Counted from the first letter of the stretch, positions 9,021 to 19,614 are shown. The stretch: DNA of 64,000 bases from JABCYV01 sp963729325 (GCA_963729325.1 CAVSNS010000032.1:15328-79327), one strand, 5' to 3'. The notes: generated from the sequence alone by a model not told the origin. Numbers and translations are program-made.

Positions 9021-9626
9021 TTACTTTCGTAGCGTCAATTCTCCCGCCCCGACGTGGGCATGGAGCCGGTACTTGCCGTTCCCTTTTTCTTCAAAAGAAC
9101 GAAATAGGCCGCCTTTCTCCACTCCGAAGGGACCGGTATCGAGATCGCCAGTGTAGACCGAAGTGTCGACGCGGAAATAGTCTTCGGGCTGGCCAATTCC
9201 TAAAGTCAATTCGCCGGCGTGCAATTCCACGTCTTTATCGCCAATAAGACGGTCAATCACAACCTCTCCGAAGGGCATACGCAGGTAGAGATTGGAATTG
9301 CGCGGTACCCGAACCTCAATCTGGAAATCGTTGCGCGGACCACCATCGACCTTCAACTCCGCCGCACTGCCGGTAGTCTTGAGGCTCACCTTCACATCGC
9401 CGCTCTTGTAGACGTTCTTGCCCAAATAATGAACTCGGATTTTGCTTTCGTCGCTGCCGACGATTCTCAGCTCGCCGGACCGGATGTGCATCCGGATCAA
9501 ACCGCCAGAAGGGAAGTCGGCTTCAACACTCTCTTTGGCGAGTTCAGGAGGGGCGACCGTTTTCTCCGCGAAACCCAAGCCCGTAACCAGGAAAAGCATG
9601 CAGAATGAAACGACGATAGGTTTCAT
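9021..9626 (-). CDS. Secreted beta-rich protein, DUF4097-like, 201 aa
   Basis: A signal peptide (MKPIVVSFCMLFLVTGLGFA) precedes a repetitive beta-strand region of alternating short hydrophobic and charged strands (GGLIRMHIRSGELRIVGSD, KDVELHAGELTLGIG, VGAGELTLRK). This resembles the DUF4097 adhesin-like beta-helix proteins. I see no catalytic motif. It is convergent with the HMGL-like gene (9-base gap) and probably a separate transcript. Function unknown. Confidence 0.65.
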   Translation of the reverse strand: MKPIVVSFCMLFLVTGLGFAEKTVAPPELAKESVEADFPSGGLIRMHIRSGELRIVGSDESKIRVHYLGKNVYKSGDVKVSLKTTGSAAELKVDGGPRNDFQIEVRVPRNSNLYLRMPFGEVVIDRLIGDKDVELHAGELTLGIGQPEDYFRVDTSVYTGDLDTGPFGVEKGGLFRSFEEKGNGKYRLHAHVGAGELTLRK

Positions 9627-9734
9627 CTCAGATACCTCGCGAGGCAGCTATCCAGAGGTACGCTCAGCATACGCCACAAGTTCACAGAATTCACGCAAGT
9701 TCGGAGTTTGGATCCTCTAGCCGCTTTTAGAGTA

Positions 9735-9846
9735 CGTCATCCCGAAACCCGGCGCAGTTCAGCCGGGTGAGGGATCTCGCGTGGGAGCTCATCCGCGACG
9801 GGTTGCCGTTCTGCACGCCGGATCCCCGCAAGGCTCGGGATGACGC
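9735..9846. repeat. Intergenic inverted-repeat element
   Basis: CGTCATCCCGA near 9736-9746 is matched in inverse orientation by TCGGGATGACG near 9836-9846. The roughly 90 bases between contain further short complementary words (AACCCGGC with GCCGGGT; GGGATCTCGC). It lies in the 265-base gap between two minus-strand genes and fits the dispersed GTCATCC...GGGATGAC class of repeats. No protein is encoded. Confidence 0.6.
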
Positions 9847-9891
9847 CAGTTTGGTTGATGAGCCCTTACCCGGCTTCAAGGTGCCAGTAGT

Positions 9892-10960
9892 CTAGCGCTT
9901 GAAGTGAGGCAATACGGCATCACCAAAGAGCTTAGCCTGTCCGGTGCGATCATCACCCCAGATTTCCAGCATGATGTGGGTACAGCCGGCGGCGCGATAT
10001 TCTTCGATGCGCTGGATACATTCGTCCGGCGTCCCTGCGATCGGACAAACTTTGCGCTAAGATTTCATCGCTGACCGCTTTCGCCGCTGCCTTGCGACCT
10101 CCCTTTTCCATGGCATCGGCGATAGGACGCAATTCGTCAAACGTAAGGCCAGCAGATTCCAGCAGCACATCCGCGGAACCTTTGATGTTCTGAACTTTGT
10201 TGGCCAGATACATCGCCGCCTGTTCCCGCGCGCCTTCTTTGCCTTTGGCAGAGTCGCGCCCGATGCTTCCGACAATCACCGAACCGAGCACAAGGTTCGC
10301 AGGATCTTTCCCGGCTTTGCGCGCACCTTCCTCCATGTTCTTGCGCGAATAGCGCACAAAGGCGGGCGTGGTGATGCTGGCAGTTAGCAGTCCGTCAGCG
10401 ATTGCTCCGGACATCTTCTGCATCACCGGCCCCGTGCCCGCAACATAAATCGGTGGAATGCTACGCGGCGTGTGCGCGTCCGGCTTCAGCGGCGGCACGT
10501 CTGCCGCGAACACCTTGCCGCGGTATTGGAAGGCGTCACCTTGGAGCACGCCTTTGACGATGTCAATGCTCTCTCGCATGACGGTCGCGGGACCGACTTT
10601 TTCGCCTTCGCCCTCGCCGATTTCCTTCATGAAGATCTTTGACGCGCCCAGGCCGAGTAGAAAACGGTCGCCGGCCAGGTCCTGCATGACCCGCGCCTCC
10701 ATCGCAATCTGCACCGGATGCCGAGTGTACGGCGAAATGATTCCCCAGCCCAACTGAATCCGGCGGGTTTGCGAGGCGATGACGGCGAGAATTGCGGTGG
10801 AGGACCGTGCCTCGAATGAATGCTTGCGCCACCACGGATAGGCCTCGGCAATCCAGAACGTGCCAAAGCCCGCGTCCTCGCAGGCTTTGGCCATGGTCAC
10901 GGTTTCCTGCACCGGCTCCATGCTGAGTTGCAGAACGCCAATGTTGAATGGGATGGTCAT
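9892..10960 (-). CDS. LLM-class oxidoreductase, probably F420-dependent (frameshift near the end)
   Basis: A luciferase-like TIM barrel most like methylene-tetrahydromethanopterin reductase. It begins MTIPFNIGVLQLSMEPV and continues with FGTFWIAEAYPWWR, IQLGWGIISPYTRHP and AGDRFLLGLGASKIFMKEIG. The frame breaks near 10,045; the correct ending (AGTPDECIQRIEEYRAAG, THIMLEIWGDD) reads in the next frame to TAG at 9892-9894. Similarity to the MER branch and a complete F420 biosynthesis operon 18 kb away suggest hydride transfer from F420H2 rather than FMN; this is inference. It is the last gene of the long minus-strand operon, 29 bases after a ketopantoate-reductase-like gene. Confidence 0.82.
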
Positions 10961-10989
10961 AACTTGCGATGGCTCGGAGGCGTTCCCGG

Positions 10990-11914
10990 CTAGTCCGGAT
11001 CATTCCACGAATGCTCGAGCCCCTTGATCAACTCCCACATGGCTTTGTTCAACGGAGTTGCCACGCCCATCTTCTCGCCCCACTGCACGATCGCTCCGTT
11101 CATGAAATCCACTTCCGTCTGCCGCTTGGCAAGGACATCCTGCAGCATGCTGGCGCGATGCTTGCCGGGGGCATTGGCACCCTTCTGCACCAGTTTCCGC
11201 GCATCGCCGTGAAGTTCAACTCCGAGCTTCTGTGCAACCGCTTCGCCTTCGGCGATGAGGTCGTTGAAAAGTTGAGCGGTTGGGGCAAAACGTGCGGCGG
11301 CACCGTGATGAAGCAGAGTAAGCGCACCGGTAGGGTTCGTGGACGCATTAAAAATCAGCTTGGTCCATTGCGCGCCTCTCGCATCATTAAGCGCGATAGT
11401 ATTCATGCCAGACCGTGTGATTAGTCCGGCTAGCTCTTCCACTTTGTTGCATCGGAGTGTTGGTTGGTTCGAACGGGCCGATCCAGGTGTCGCCCTTGAT
11501 GTCGTAGCCGACATGTCCTGGCGCAATGGGGTGACCAGCAGGAAATGTTGTGCCACGAATGACGTACTTTACGTGTTCGGCAATGATCTCTTCATTGCCG
11601 ACGCCATTCTGCACCGAACAAACCGCGCTATTCTCGTCGAAGACATGCGCGGTTTGCGCGATTGCGGTTTGCGTGTGGATGGCCTTGGTCGCGACGATGC
11701 CGTAATCGCACCGCGGCAGTTCATTGGCATCACTGGTGGCATTCAGCCGGGCAGTGAATTCCGCTGCTCCGGAGAGCCGAAGTCCATCCTTGCGAATTGC
11801 ATCGGTATGCTCTTTCCAGACGTCATAGGCCCAGATCTCAGCCTCGCCTGCTTTGGCCAGATGCGCGGCGAACAAGCTACCCACCGCGCCGCAGCCAATC
11901 ACACAAATCTTCAT
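10990..11914 (-). CDS. Ketopantoate reductase (PanE/ApbA) family protein, one frameshift
   Basis: An NAD(P)H-dependent 2-oxoacid reductase of the 6-phosphogluconate-dehydrogenase fold. The Rossmann motif MKICVIGCGAVGSLFAAHL opens the protein. VATKAI, SVQNGVGNEE, the catalytic Lys/Asn region WTKLIFNASTNP and the substrate Glu in TEVDFMNGAIV follow. The frame shifts near 11,443 (after FEPTNTPM), where KVEELAGLI resumes. Because a second PanE homologue lies in the same operon amid catabolic enzymes, a role in CoA synthesis is less likely than reduction of a pathway 2-oxo acid. Confidence 0.85.
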
Positions 11915-11964
11915 CAGGATTTACCAGCCCGTCAGACTCAACTCGAGGCAATCCGTGTCCCGGT

Positions 11965-12003
11965 AGTGCCAGATGTCAGTTCTTGGTTCTCAGTTCTCAG
12001 TGA
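11965..12003. repeat. Short tandem word repeat (TTCTCAG)
   Basis: AGTTCTTGGTTCTCAGTTCTCAGTGAG-type sequence directly abuts the stop codon of the M24 gene. The same word in the opposite orientation (GAGAACTGAGAACTGG) occurs at 35,770-35,801. Confidence 0.5.
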
Positions 12004-13137
12004 GTGACTCTGCTCTCTTCTCCGGTGAAGAACTTCCACGGCACATCGGCCAGACATTCGCCCTCGGTCTTGCCGATCCGATACGTATCCTGCGTATACA
12101 GACAGACCTTCCCGTCCTTATCCACCACCTGGGGATGAAGCGAGAAGATCATGTTTTCCTCGAGTGCCACTTCACTCTTGGCTCCGATCGCAGGGTGCTC
12201 GATCATGGTTGCTCCAATGCTGTGGCCGGAAAGATGGCCGAGCGTGAAACCATGTTCTGCGAACGTATCGGCGACCGCGCGATGAACATTGCTGGCTAGC
12301 TCGCCCGCGCGCATCAGCTTTCGCGCAGCTTCCAGCGCGTGCGGATAAGCTTCCGCCATCTCCTCGGTCCGCGGCTCAGCTTGCCGCGGATCAAAGGACG
12401 AGAAAACTCGACCCAATAGCCGCCCGCGCCTGTGACTTCCAGCGAATACAACAAGAGATCATCGGCGGCTACGACGCGATGGCCTGGAACCTTAAAAGAC
12501 GCTTCGGCCTCGCCATGCTCGCCGGATAGCAAGATGTTCATCATGCGCGGACCCGCGCCGCGAGCGAAGAACCGCTCCACTGCGGGTGCCATGATCTCAG
12601 CTTCGGTCTTGCCCGGCTCATAGGCGGCAACCAACGCCCAGAAACCATCCACGATGATGTCCATGGCGTCGCGTACCTCGGCGAGCTCTTCTTCGCTCTT
12701 AACCGCGCGCGCCATATCAAACTGGACGTCGAACGGAACTAACTCGAATGAAGCTTGGGTCAGCTCGCGGTAGTCGCGCACCGCCATGACGAAATTCATG
12801 CCGTAGACGCCGACGCGCCTCCACCTACGCTCATGTCCACGCTCGCGCAGCCATTTCCCCGGGATATCAGGCCAGACCTGGTCCTTGACCCAAGGCTTCG
12901 ACTTGTCACCGATCCAGCGTGCCTCACGTGGAAAAACCAAAGTGGGCTCACCCACGAGCGGTAGAACCACATAAACGTAACGGTGCACAATCTCGAAGCC
13001 GGAGACGTACAGCACGGCGCCTTCAAAGCCGGCATACTGGTTGCCGCAGACGATCAGCGCGTCGAGACCTTCGCTCTCCATGCGGGCGCGGAGGTTTTGT
13101 AGCGACGGTCGATTTCCTTCTGACTCGGCAAAGTCAC
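11997..13137 (-). CDS. M24-family hydrolase with a degenerate metal site, two frameshifts
   Basis: A creatinase/aminopeptidase-P-fold protein. The N-terminus VTLPSQKEIDRRYK (GTG 13137) is out of frame with MESEGLDALIVCGNQY. The break falls at a run of four T at 13,095-13,098, where one more base would restore YKNLRARMES. A second shift lies near 12,385. Metal-ligand positions read Leu or Glu (SLEVTGAGGY), Glu (WVEFSR), His (LSGHSIG), His in place of Glu (FSLHPQVV) and Gln in place of Glu (LYTQDTY). Only the His is canonical, so it is probably not a classical metallopeptidase. It sits 20 bases after the M20 gene within the operon. Confidence 0.78.
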
Positions 13138-13157
13138 CTCAGGGCGTGTGTCTTTTC

Positions 13158-14427
13158 CTATTCCACGCCGCACAACTCCGCGGCGGTCAGTGCATAAATC
13201 TTCGTGATATCCACCAGAGTCTTGATTTTCACTTTCTCGCCCTCGGCGTCGCGCGGGCCGCTGGAAGGGCCATAATTCACGGTTTCGATGCCATACCGGC
13301 TGAGCACGCTGGCATCTGAACACCAGACCACAACCTGCCGGTCAGGCGGCTTGCTCATAATGCGCGAATGATTGGCGTCAATCGCCTTGATCATCTCGTG
13401 CTCTTCGCTGATGCGGGCGCCGGGAACGGAAACGTAGGTCTCGAACTCCAATCCCCAGTCGGGATGTTTCTTCTCCAGATCGAAGAAAAGTTGCTGCATG
13501 TCGCGGCGGGCATCGCTCATCGATATGGTCGGCGGGACGCGAACATCCAAAAATAGATCAGTCTTCTCCGGAGTGCGGCTGGCCCGCCAGGGGTGACCGC
13601 CACGAATGCCGCCGAGATTCACAATCGCTTTCCGTCCGCCGTAAGACGCCTTCTTCTCCCACTGCGCGATCCATTCCAGGACCGTATCGCATCACGTTGT
13701 GCATGCGGCGGATAGAGTTCATTTCTTCCCGCCCTTCGCAGAAAGCGGTGTGAACGTAAATGCCCGTGCAAGAAATGCGCACCCATAGCGATCCAAAGTG
13801 TTCGAGCACGAGCTGCATGTCGGTGGGCTCGCCCAGAATGCACATATCCGGCACGATGCCGTGGTTCACCAGGTAGTGCGTGCCATAGCCGTAGCCGCGA
13901 TATTCTTTGCCCTTGAATTCACCCCACTGCGTTTTTTCGATTTCCCCTGCCACCGCCGCGATGATGACATCGCCCTTCAACTTGACGCCGGCACGCTGCA
14001 GCGCCTGGACCGCGTGGGTATAGCAGACCAGTGCGCCTTTCATGTTGTAAATGCCCAGGCCGTAGATCATTCCGTTCTTCACCACCGCGTTGGGCTTGTA
14101 GCCAATGCCGGTGAGAAAATCTTCGCGGCCGGTGTTGGAAGTATCCATGTGGCCGTTGAACATCAGGTTCCGGCCTCCTCCGCTCCCCACCCAGCGACCT
14201 ACCACGTTGGCGCGGCCTTCCTCCACTTCCTGCCAGGTCACGTCGAGACCGAGGCGACGCAGCGCATCCTGCATGTAGTGCGCCATCGGCAGTTCTTCGC
14301 CCGTAGGACTCGGAATGTTGATGACGTCGCAGCACATTGCGACGATTTCTTCCTCTTTGACCTCGGCGAGGATTCTCTCGATGAGCTTCGAGTCCGAGCC
14401 GCCGCTCGCTTTCGTTGTGGGCTTCAA
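13158..14427 (-). CDS. M20-family amidohydrolase with unusual metal ligands, one frameshift
   Basis: An ArgE/DapE/carboxypeptidase-G2-like fold expected to hydrolyse an amide or N-acyl bond. FNGHMDTSN supplies the first His and Asp. The bridging Asp of the usual DMKG is Asn (IYNMKGALV), the acidic pair region reads VAGEIEKTQW, GEPTD is present, and the C-terminal His expected after the GP loop (NYGPSSGPRDAEGEK) is not seen. The frame shifts near 13,683; EWIAQWEKKASYGGRKAIVN is the restored sequence. The start appears to be TTG 14427 with GGAGG 11 bases upstream. It lies between two M24 genes, so a sequential deacylation or hydrolysis is plausible. Confidence 0.8.
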
Positions 14428-14501
14428 GTGCTCTCGCGCCTCCGAGTCATGCGGGCAGAAGGCCCCTTCGACTGTCGCTCAGGGCAGGTCCGCGCCACAT
14501 A

Positions 14502-15686
14502 CTATTTACTGGCTAGTCTGAAATCATCAGGATACGAGCACAGCTTCTCGTTGCCTTTGTCGGTGATCAGGAAATCATCCTCGAGGCGCAGGCCACCGCC
14601 GCCGGGCCAGTAGATTCCTGGTTCGATAGCCAGCACCATGTCTTTCCGGATCGTGCCTCCTCCCGCCTGATGCGCGTAAGGCGGCTCGTGAGCGCGCGCT
14701 CCGACACCGTGACAAATTGGATGAGAAGGCTGTCCTGGATATCCGCCTTCCGCAATGCGAGCACGAATCAAACGATCGAGATCAGGAAAACTTGCGCCGT
14801 CGCGCGCGTGGGCAACTCCTTCGTTAAAGACCTTGAGCAACAGATCAAGCAGTTTGTGATACTCCGGCGTGAGGTCGCCGGGGCAGGCATTCTTGGTGAG
14901 GTCAGTCCAGTAGCCGTCCACGCACACCCAGATTTCAAAAAGTGTCGGTTCATTCTCCTGGATCGGCCGGTCACCAGTGGCTGTAAAGGTCGCGATGCCT
15001 TTGCCCGACCAAACCAAAGTGAAGGCGCGTGCCATCTCCACCTTGCCCTGGTAGCCGACGCCGAGCCCGTGCACGAAGCCCTCATACATGCCGCCAACCT
15101 CGCTTTCCTTCATACCCGGGCGCATGTGCTCGCGGGTATATTCCATGGCGAGGGCAGCCAGTTCGTTGGCCAGGCGCATGCGCTCGATTTCCTGAGGAGT
15201 TTTGATTGCGCGGGCTTCGTTAAGCACTGGCGTCGCATCGACCACCTGACCGCCAACTTTGCGAAAGGCGTCAAAATAAAATTGCGTGGGGGTGGTCGGC
15301 TCTCCTACCATTCGGTCAGCAGACTGCGTGCCCATATTGAGCTCGATCGCGACCCGGTCGGTGAGGCCGCGATGCTTCAGGACTTCGAGCGCGAGATCGA
15401 GTGCGCGGTACTGTGGCGGCCGAGGATCGCGTTCGTCGTAGCCCTTGAACAGCCGAATGTCTTTCGTCCAGGAATTACGCTGCGCGTCTGCGAGTTGCGG
15501 CTCGAGCGCTATCAGTGTAGGTTCGCCCTCGCGGGGAAAGATGACCGCATCATATCCTTTCATGCACCAATAGTTGGTGAGATAGACGATGTTATCGGGC
15601 GCGCGCACCACAAGCGCGGTCAGGCCCTGATCTTTCATCAGGGCGCGCACGCGCTCCAGTTTCGATTCGTCAATCGGCCAGGGCAT
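14502..15686 (-). CDS. M24-family peptidase/hydrolase (Xaa-Pro type), 394 aa
   Basis: An intact creatinase N-domain (residues 1-145) and catalytic domain (150-390). Unlike the other two M24 proteins of the locus, four of five metal ligands are standard: Asp (YWTDLTK), His (CHGVGA), Glu (AIEPGIYWPGGGG) and Glu (LRLEDDF). The first Asp is Glu (LFEIWVCVDGY). It may therefore be a true metal-dependent C-N hydrolase, with an amino-acid-amide or dipeptide-like intermediate as substrate. No signal peptide. It starts 3 bases after the preceding gene's stop, implying translational coupling. Confidence 0.86.
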   Translation of the reverse strand: MPWPIDESKLERVRALMKDQGLTALVVRAPDNIVYLTNYWCMKGYDAVIFPREGEPTLIALEPQLADAQRNSWTKDIRLFKGYDERDPRPPQYRALDLALEVLKHRGLTDRVAIELNMGTQSADRMVGEPTTPTQFYFDAFRKVGGQVVDATPVLNEARAIKTPQEIERMRLANELAALAMEYTREHMRPGMKESEVGGMYEGFVHGLGVGYQGKVEMARAFTLVWSGKGIATFTATGDRPIQENEPTLFEIWVCVDGYWTDLTKNACPGDLTPEYHKLLDLLLKVFNEGVAHARDGASFPDLDRLIRARIAEGGYPGQPSHPICHGVGARAHEPPYAHQAGGGTIRKDMVLAIEPGIYWPGGGGLRLEDDFLITDKGNEKLCSYPDDFRLASK

Positions 15687-15689
15687 CGA

Positions 15690-16655
15690 CTAGGGCCCCT
15701 TTCCATGCGTTGCGACCGCCCGGTTCTCGTCCTTGAAACTCCATGATGCTTCCTGACCTCGGATAAGCCTGTAAACAGCGGTATGCAAAGGCGCTGACAC
15801 TCCGGCGCGCTCCGCTTCCCGCGCGATCGCGCCACTCAGGAAGTCGACTTCTGTCGGCGAGTGATGCCGAATGTCGTTTAGCATCGACGTCGGATGATTC
15901 GTCATCGCCCCGATCTTATTCATCTCCCACGGATCTTCGTGCAGATGCACTCCTGCCGCCGCCGCCACACGTTTGCCTTCTTCGATCAGGTCGTGCAACA
16001 AGTGACCCAGACTCGGAAAACTGGGACTCGTCCGCAAAATGCGGCGAGTGGGGCAAGCCGGTCAGCGCCGAGACTCCATTGACCGATGCATTGAAGATCA
16101 ACTTCGACCACTGGGCTGGACGCGCGTCCTGGAGAGCTTCCGCTTTCAGTCCCGCGGCGATAATCAGATCGGCAGCCTCTTTCACCATGGAAAATGGTGT
16201 GTTGCGCGGCTCAAACGGTCCCAGCCATGTGGCCGTGTCCAGTTCGTACTGGACGTGGGTATCGCTGTGGCGCGTGCCGCTCATAAAGGTTGTACCGCGA
16301 ATGACTTGCCCTCGGGTGCAGGCGCGCGATTAGCTCCTCACTCCCCAGTCCATTTTGCGCCGAGATGACCCCGCCTTTGTCAAAACGCTCACCCACTGGA
16401 CCGACGGACTGGGCTACCTGCGTCGCTTTTGTCGCCACGATTGCCAAGTCACAGTCTGGAAGTTCGTCCGCTTCGTGTAGTCGCCTTTAGCTGTACATGA
16501 AATTCGTGTGTGCCTGAGACCCGCAGCCCTTCACGGTTCAGAGCCTCAGCGTGCTCTTCGCGGCGAACAAAGGCCCAAACCTCGGCGACGCGCGCCAGGT
16601 GCGCCGCATATAGGCTCCCGATAGCTCCGCAACCGATGACACACACACGTTTCAT
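15690..16655 (-). CDS. Second ketopantoate reductase family protein, three frameshifts
   Basis: A paralogue of the protein at 10,990-11,914. Pieces in order: MKRVCVIGCGAIGSLYAAHLA; then after a shift near 16,480 AIVATKATQVAQSVG and ISAQNGLGSEELIARLHP; after one near 16,315 MSGTRHSDTHVQYELDT, WLGPFEPRNTPF and QWSKLIFNASVNGVSAL; after one near 16,020 LLHDLIEEGKRVAAAAG and PTEVDFLSGAIAREAE. All PanE/ApbA catalytic landmarks survive across the fragments, so the breaks look like sequence errors. It starts 15 bases after the molybdenum-hydroxylase large subunit. Confidence 0.8.
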
Positions 16656-16670
16656 CACAAGGCGGCGCTG

Positions 16671-19131
16671 CTACACTCGCTTCTCCACCTTCACTAACTT
16701 GTCGGCCTGACTGATTTCTTTGGCAGTCAGAGCGCGGAAAAGGCTGTCCGCGTTGTTGAACGAATCATCGATGATGATGCCGCTTGTGAACAATGCATCC
16801 TGCAGCGCAGCTGAAATCGTATGGATGGGCGCAGCTCCGCCCTCGCCCATCCCTTTGGCTCCGCTATAACTATGCGGGGAGGGCGTCTCGATGTGGCCAT
16901 ACTTCACATTAGGCATGTTGACGGCCGTGATGGGGATGTAATCGCTGAATGTACTGGTGAGCATGTTGCCCACCGCGTCGTACACGCAGTTTTCCATTAG
17001 AGCCGCGCCGATGCCATGCGCGGTCGCGCCATAAACTTGTCCTTCCACGATAGGAGGATTGATGACTGTGCCGCAATCGTCGACGGCAACATAGTCAAGA
17101 ATACGAGGAATAAACGTATCGCGATCCACTTCAACCACGGCCATGTGGAGTTGGGCCGCGTAAGTCAAGGTCAGGCTGCCGTACTTTTTCTTGGTATCCG
17201 GCACCTTAAATGGCGCGCGCCAGATATAACGGCAATTGAGCGTGAGTTCGTAGAGCTCAGGCGACAAAGCCGCACTGTTGGCGTTGACCAGGTTGGCGAG
17301 CCCCCAGTAGTTGATGGACTTTCCGGTGCTCTTCGCTCGAATCTCCGGACCTTGGGCCCCGGTACCGAACTCCAGATCATCTTCATTTGTCTCAAGAGCG
17401 AAGGCAGCCAGGCGCTTCATTTCAGCCTTCAACTTCTGTGCGGCGCCGTGGACGGCGGACAGTCCCGAGACAGCAAACTGGCTGGCATAAGTTCCCGAAA
17501 ATCCCGTGTGCACATTGCGTTCCGTATCAAAGCCGGTACGAACCGTGATCAGATCGGGATGGATATTCAGAACATCGGCCACCACTTGCGCGGCGGTTGT
17601 TTCATGTCCCTGACCCTGCGGGCAAGAGCCGACGGCCACCACCACTTCTCCGTAGATATCGAGTTTGCAGTTGGCGCCCTTGGGAATTCCCCGAGTAGGG
17701 CAGAAACGGATTCACAATCTGGGATTGGCCGAAGTTGTTTGTCCCCGAGTCGAGAGTCGTTCCAATCCCAATCCCGATCAGTCGTCCTTGTTCGCGGGCT
17801 GTAACTTGTTTCTTTTTCCAATCGTCCCAGCCGATGAGATCCTTCGCTAGTTGCAGCATTTTCGGATAGTTCCCCGAGTCGTATACGCAACCGTTCGGCG
17901 TCGTATAAGGAAATTCTTCGGGACGGATGTAATTGCGCAGCCGCATCTCGTCCGCTGGAATACCCAACTCGTGTGCGCAGATGTCCACGACTCGCTCCAG
18001 AAACCACAAATGCTGCATACGCGAGTAGCCGCGGTTCGGCCCAACAGGACACTTGTTCGTCACCCCCTGGCTGAAATCGATTCGGGCATTCTTGAAGCGA
18101 TAAACCCCGGGAAACACCTGCGACCAGATGACGCAGCCCAACGGCTCGTAGCGAGGGTATGCTCCGCAGTCATCGATATGCCGCGAGGTGATGGCTGTGA
18201 TCACGCCGTTCTTGTCGAGCGCAACTCGAGTGTCACGGAAGGTCCGCTCGTTGCCGTGTGCGCTCGATGTAATGTGCTCGGAGCGGGTTTCCACCCATTT
18301 CACCGGACGCCCACCGGCTTTCTTCGAAGCCAGCGCACACACCGCCATTTGGGGATAACTCGTGATTTTGATTCCGAAGCTGCCGCCGATATCAGAAGTC
18401 TCAACCCGAATGCGATCGATATGAACGCCTAAGTGCGCTGCTAAAAACTGGATTGCAAATGACGGGAAAGAGTTGTTGCACTGGTAATAGATACGCTCAT
18501 CCTTAGGATTCCACTGAGCGATCACTACGTTGTTCTCCAGCGGCGTGCTGGAGAAGCGATGGAAATGCAGGTGATCGATCTTGACCAGATAAGCGGCGTC
18601 CCTGAAGGCCTTCTCGACGTCGCCGTATTCGAACACACCATTCCACACCAGGTTCGTACCAGCCTCTTCGTGTAGCAGACTTTTGTTCGTCAGCGCGTCT
18701 TCCGCATCCACAACTGGATCGAGCTGGTCGTAGTCAACCTGAACCAACTCAGCCGCGTCATCCGCTAAGGCTGGTGACTCAGCGACCACAGCTGCTAAAG
18801 GCTCACCTTGATAGCGCGCCTTCGAAACTGCCAGGGGATAGTCTTTGATTTTGGCGAAGGGGTCGGGACCAATTTCAATAAATGGCTGCGTCTGCTGAGC
18901 GACCTCAGTGCCGGTCAGCGCGCAAACTACGCCGGGCAGGGCCTCCGCACCAGAAACATCTATGCTGACGATTTTGGCATGAGCGTATGGCGAACGGATA
19001 AACCGCAGGTAGAGCATCTCGCGCAGCTTGATGTCATCACTGAACTTGCCTCGGCCACGCAGAAGACGATTCTCCTCCTTTCGTGGCAGCGACTTGCCTA
19101 CCCAATTCTTCTTGTCAGCTTCGGGACTCAC
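16671..19131 (-). CDS. Molybdenum hydroxylase large subunit (xanthine dehydrogenase / CoxL family), one frameshift
   Basis: Binds molybdopterin-cytosine dinucleotide and carries the catalytic site that hydroxylates a substrate carbon with water. Family motifs: SLPRKEENRLLRGRGKFSDD, RFIRSPYAHAKI, DIGGSFGIKITSYP, KGMGEGGAAPIHT containing the catalytic Glu (near base 16,857). The active-site loop reads CPVGPNRGYSRMQHL, lacking the AYxCSFR or AYRGAGR signatures of CO dehydrogenases, so CO is unlikely; an aldehyde or N-heterocycle is more probable. The frame changes near 17,695 at a GGGG run. It is preceded by CoxG-, CoxS- and CoxM-like genes. Confidence 0.88.
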
Positions 19132-19170
19132 AAATCAACTCCAGACACAGAATGCTTGCATCAGGCGACC

Positions 19171-19611
19171 TCACTGCAGTGCTGCCTGCAATCCATCGAT
19201 CAACTTCTGCAAGTTTTTTTTGCCCAGCGGCTCTAGTAGTCCGCCTGCGACGGAGGCCAGGCCGCCAAAAACCTGGGCCTCGCCCTGCCACGCGACTTTC
19301 GTTCCACTATCGCTAGGCGAGAGATCAAAACCAGCTGTCAGCGAAACATTTCCTCCCGAAACCCTACCATTGCCTTTGTACTGCGCCCTTTTGGGGCGAT
19401 CAGCCTGAGTCAGTTCCATCCTCACGTCCGCTGCTCCCTTGATGTAGGAGATGCCGACGTTCACCTTAACCTTAAAGTGGGTCGCATCCTGCACCGTCAT
19501 GCTCTGGAAATCCGGCAACAGAGGCGCGAACTTCTTCGGATCAGTGAGAAAGTCATAAACTTCTTCTGGAGTCCGCTTGACTTCGAATTCGCCCCCAAAT
19601 TTAATCGCCAC
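19171..19611 (-). CDS. CoxG-like SRPBCC protein, 146 aa
   Basis: A START/SRPBCC-fold protein related to CoxG, which accompanies molybdenum hydroxylases and may help anchor or mature them at the membrane. Sequence: MAIKFGGEFEVKRTPEEVYDFLTDP start, FAPLLPDFQS, and the Gly-rich AQVFGGLASVAGGLLEP. There is no C-terminal transmembrane tail, unlike some CoxG proteins. It lies 3 bases downstream of the small Fe-S subunit gene and 39 bases upstream of the large subunit gene. Confidence 0.85.
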   Translation of the reverse strand: MAIKFGGEFEVKRTPEEVYDFLTDPKKFAPLLPDFQSMTVQDATHFKVKVNVGISYIKGAADVRMELTQADRPKRAQYKGNGRVSGGNVSLTAGFDLSPSDSGTKVAWQGEAQVFGGLASVAGGLLEPLGKKNLQKLIDGLQAALQ

Positions 19612-19614
19612 GAA

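Noticed and set aside
14670..15746. 358-codon plus-strand open frame opposite the M24 gene
   Set aside because: Shadow of the minus-strand M24 gene: no family resemblance, no ribosome site, and the M24 frame has clear motifs.
10990..16655. Two panE genes for coenzyme A synthesis
   Set aside because: Location inside a catabolic operon and duplication argue against the biosynthetic role; named only to family.
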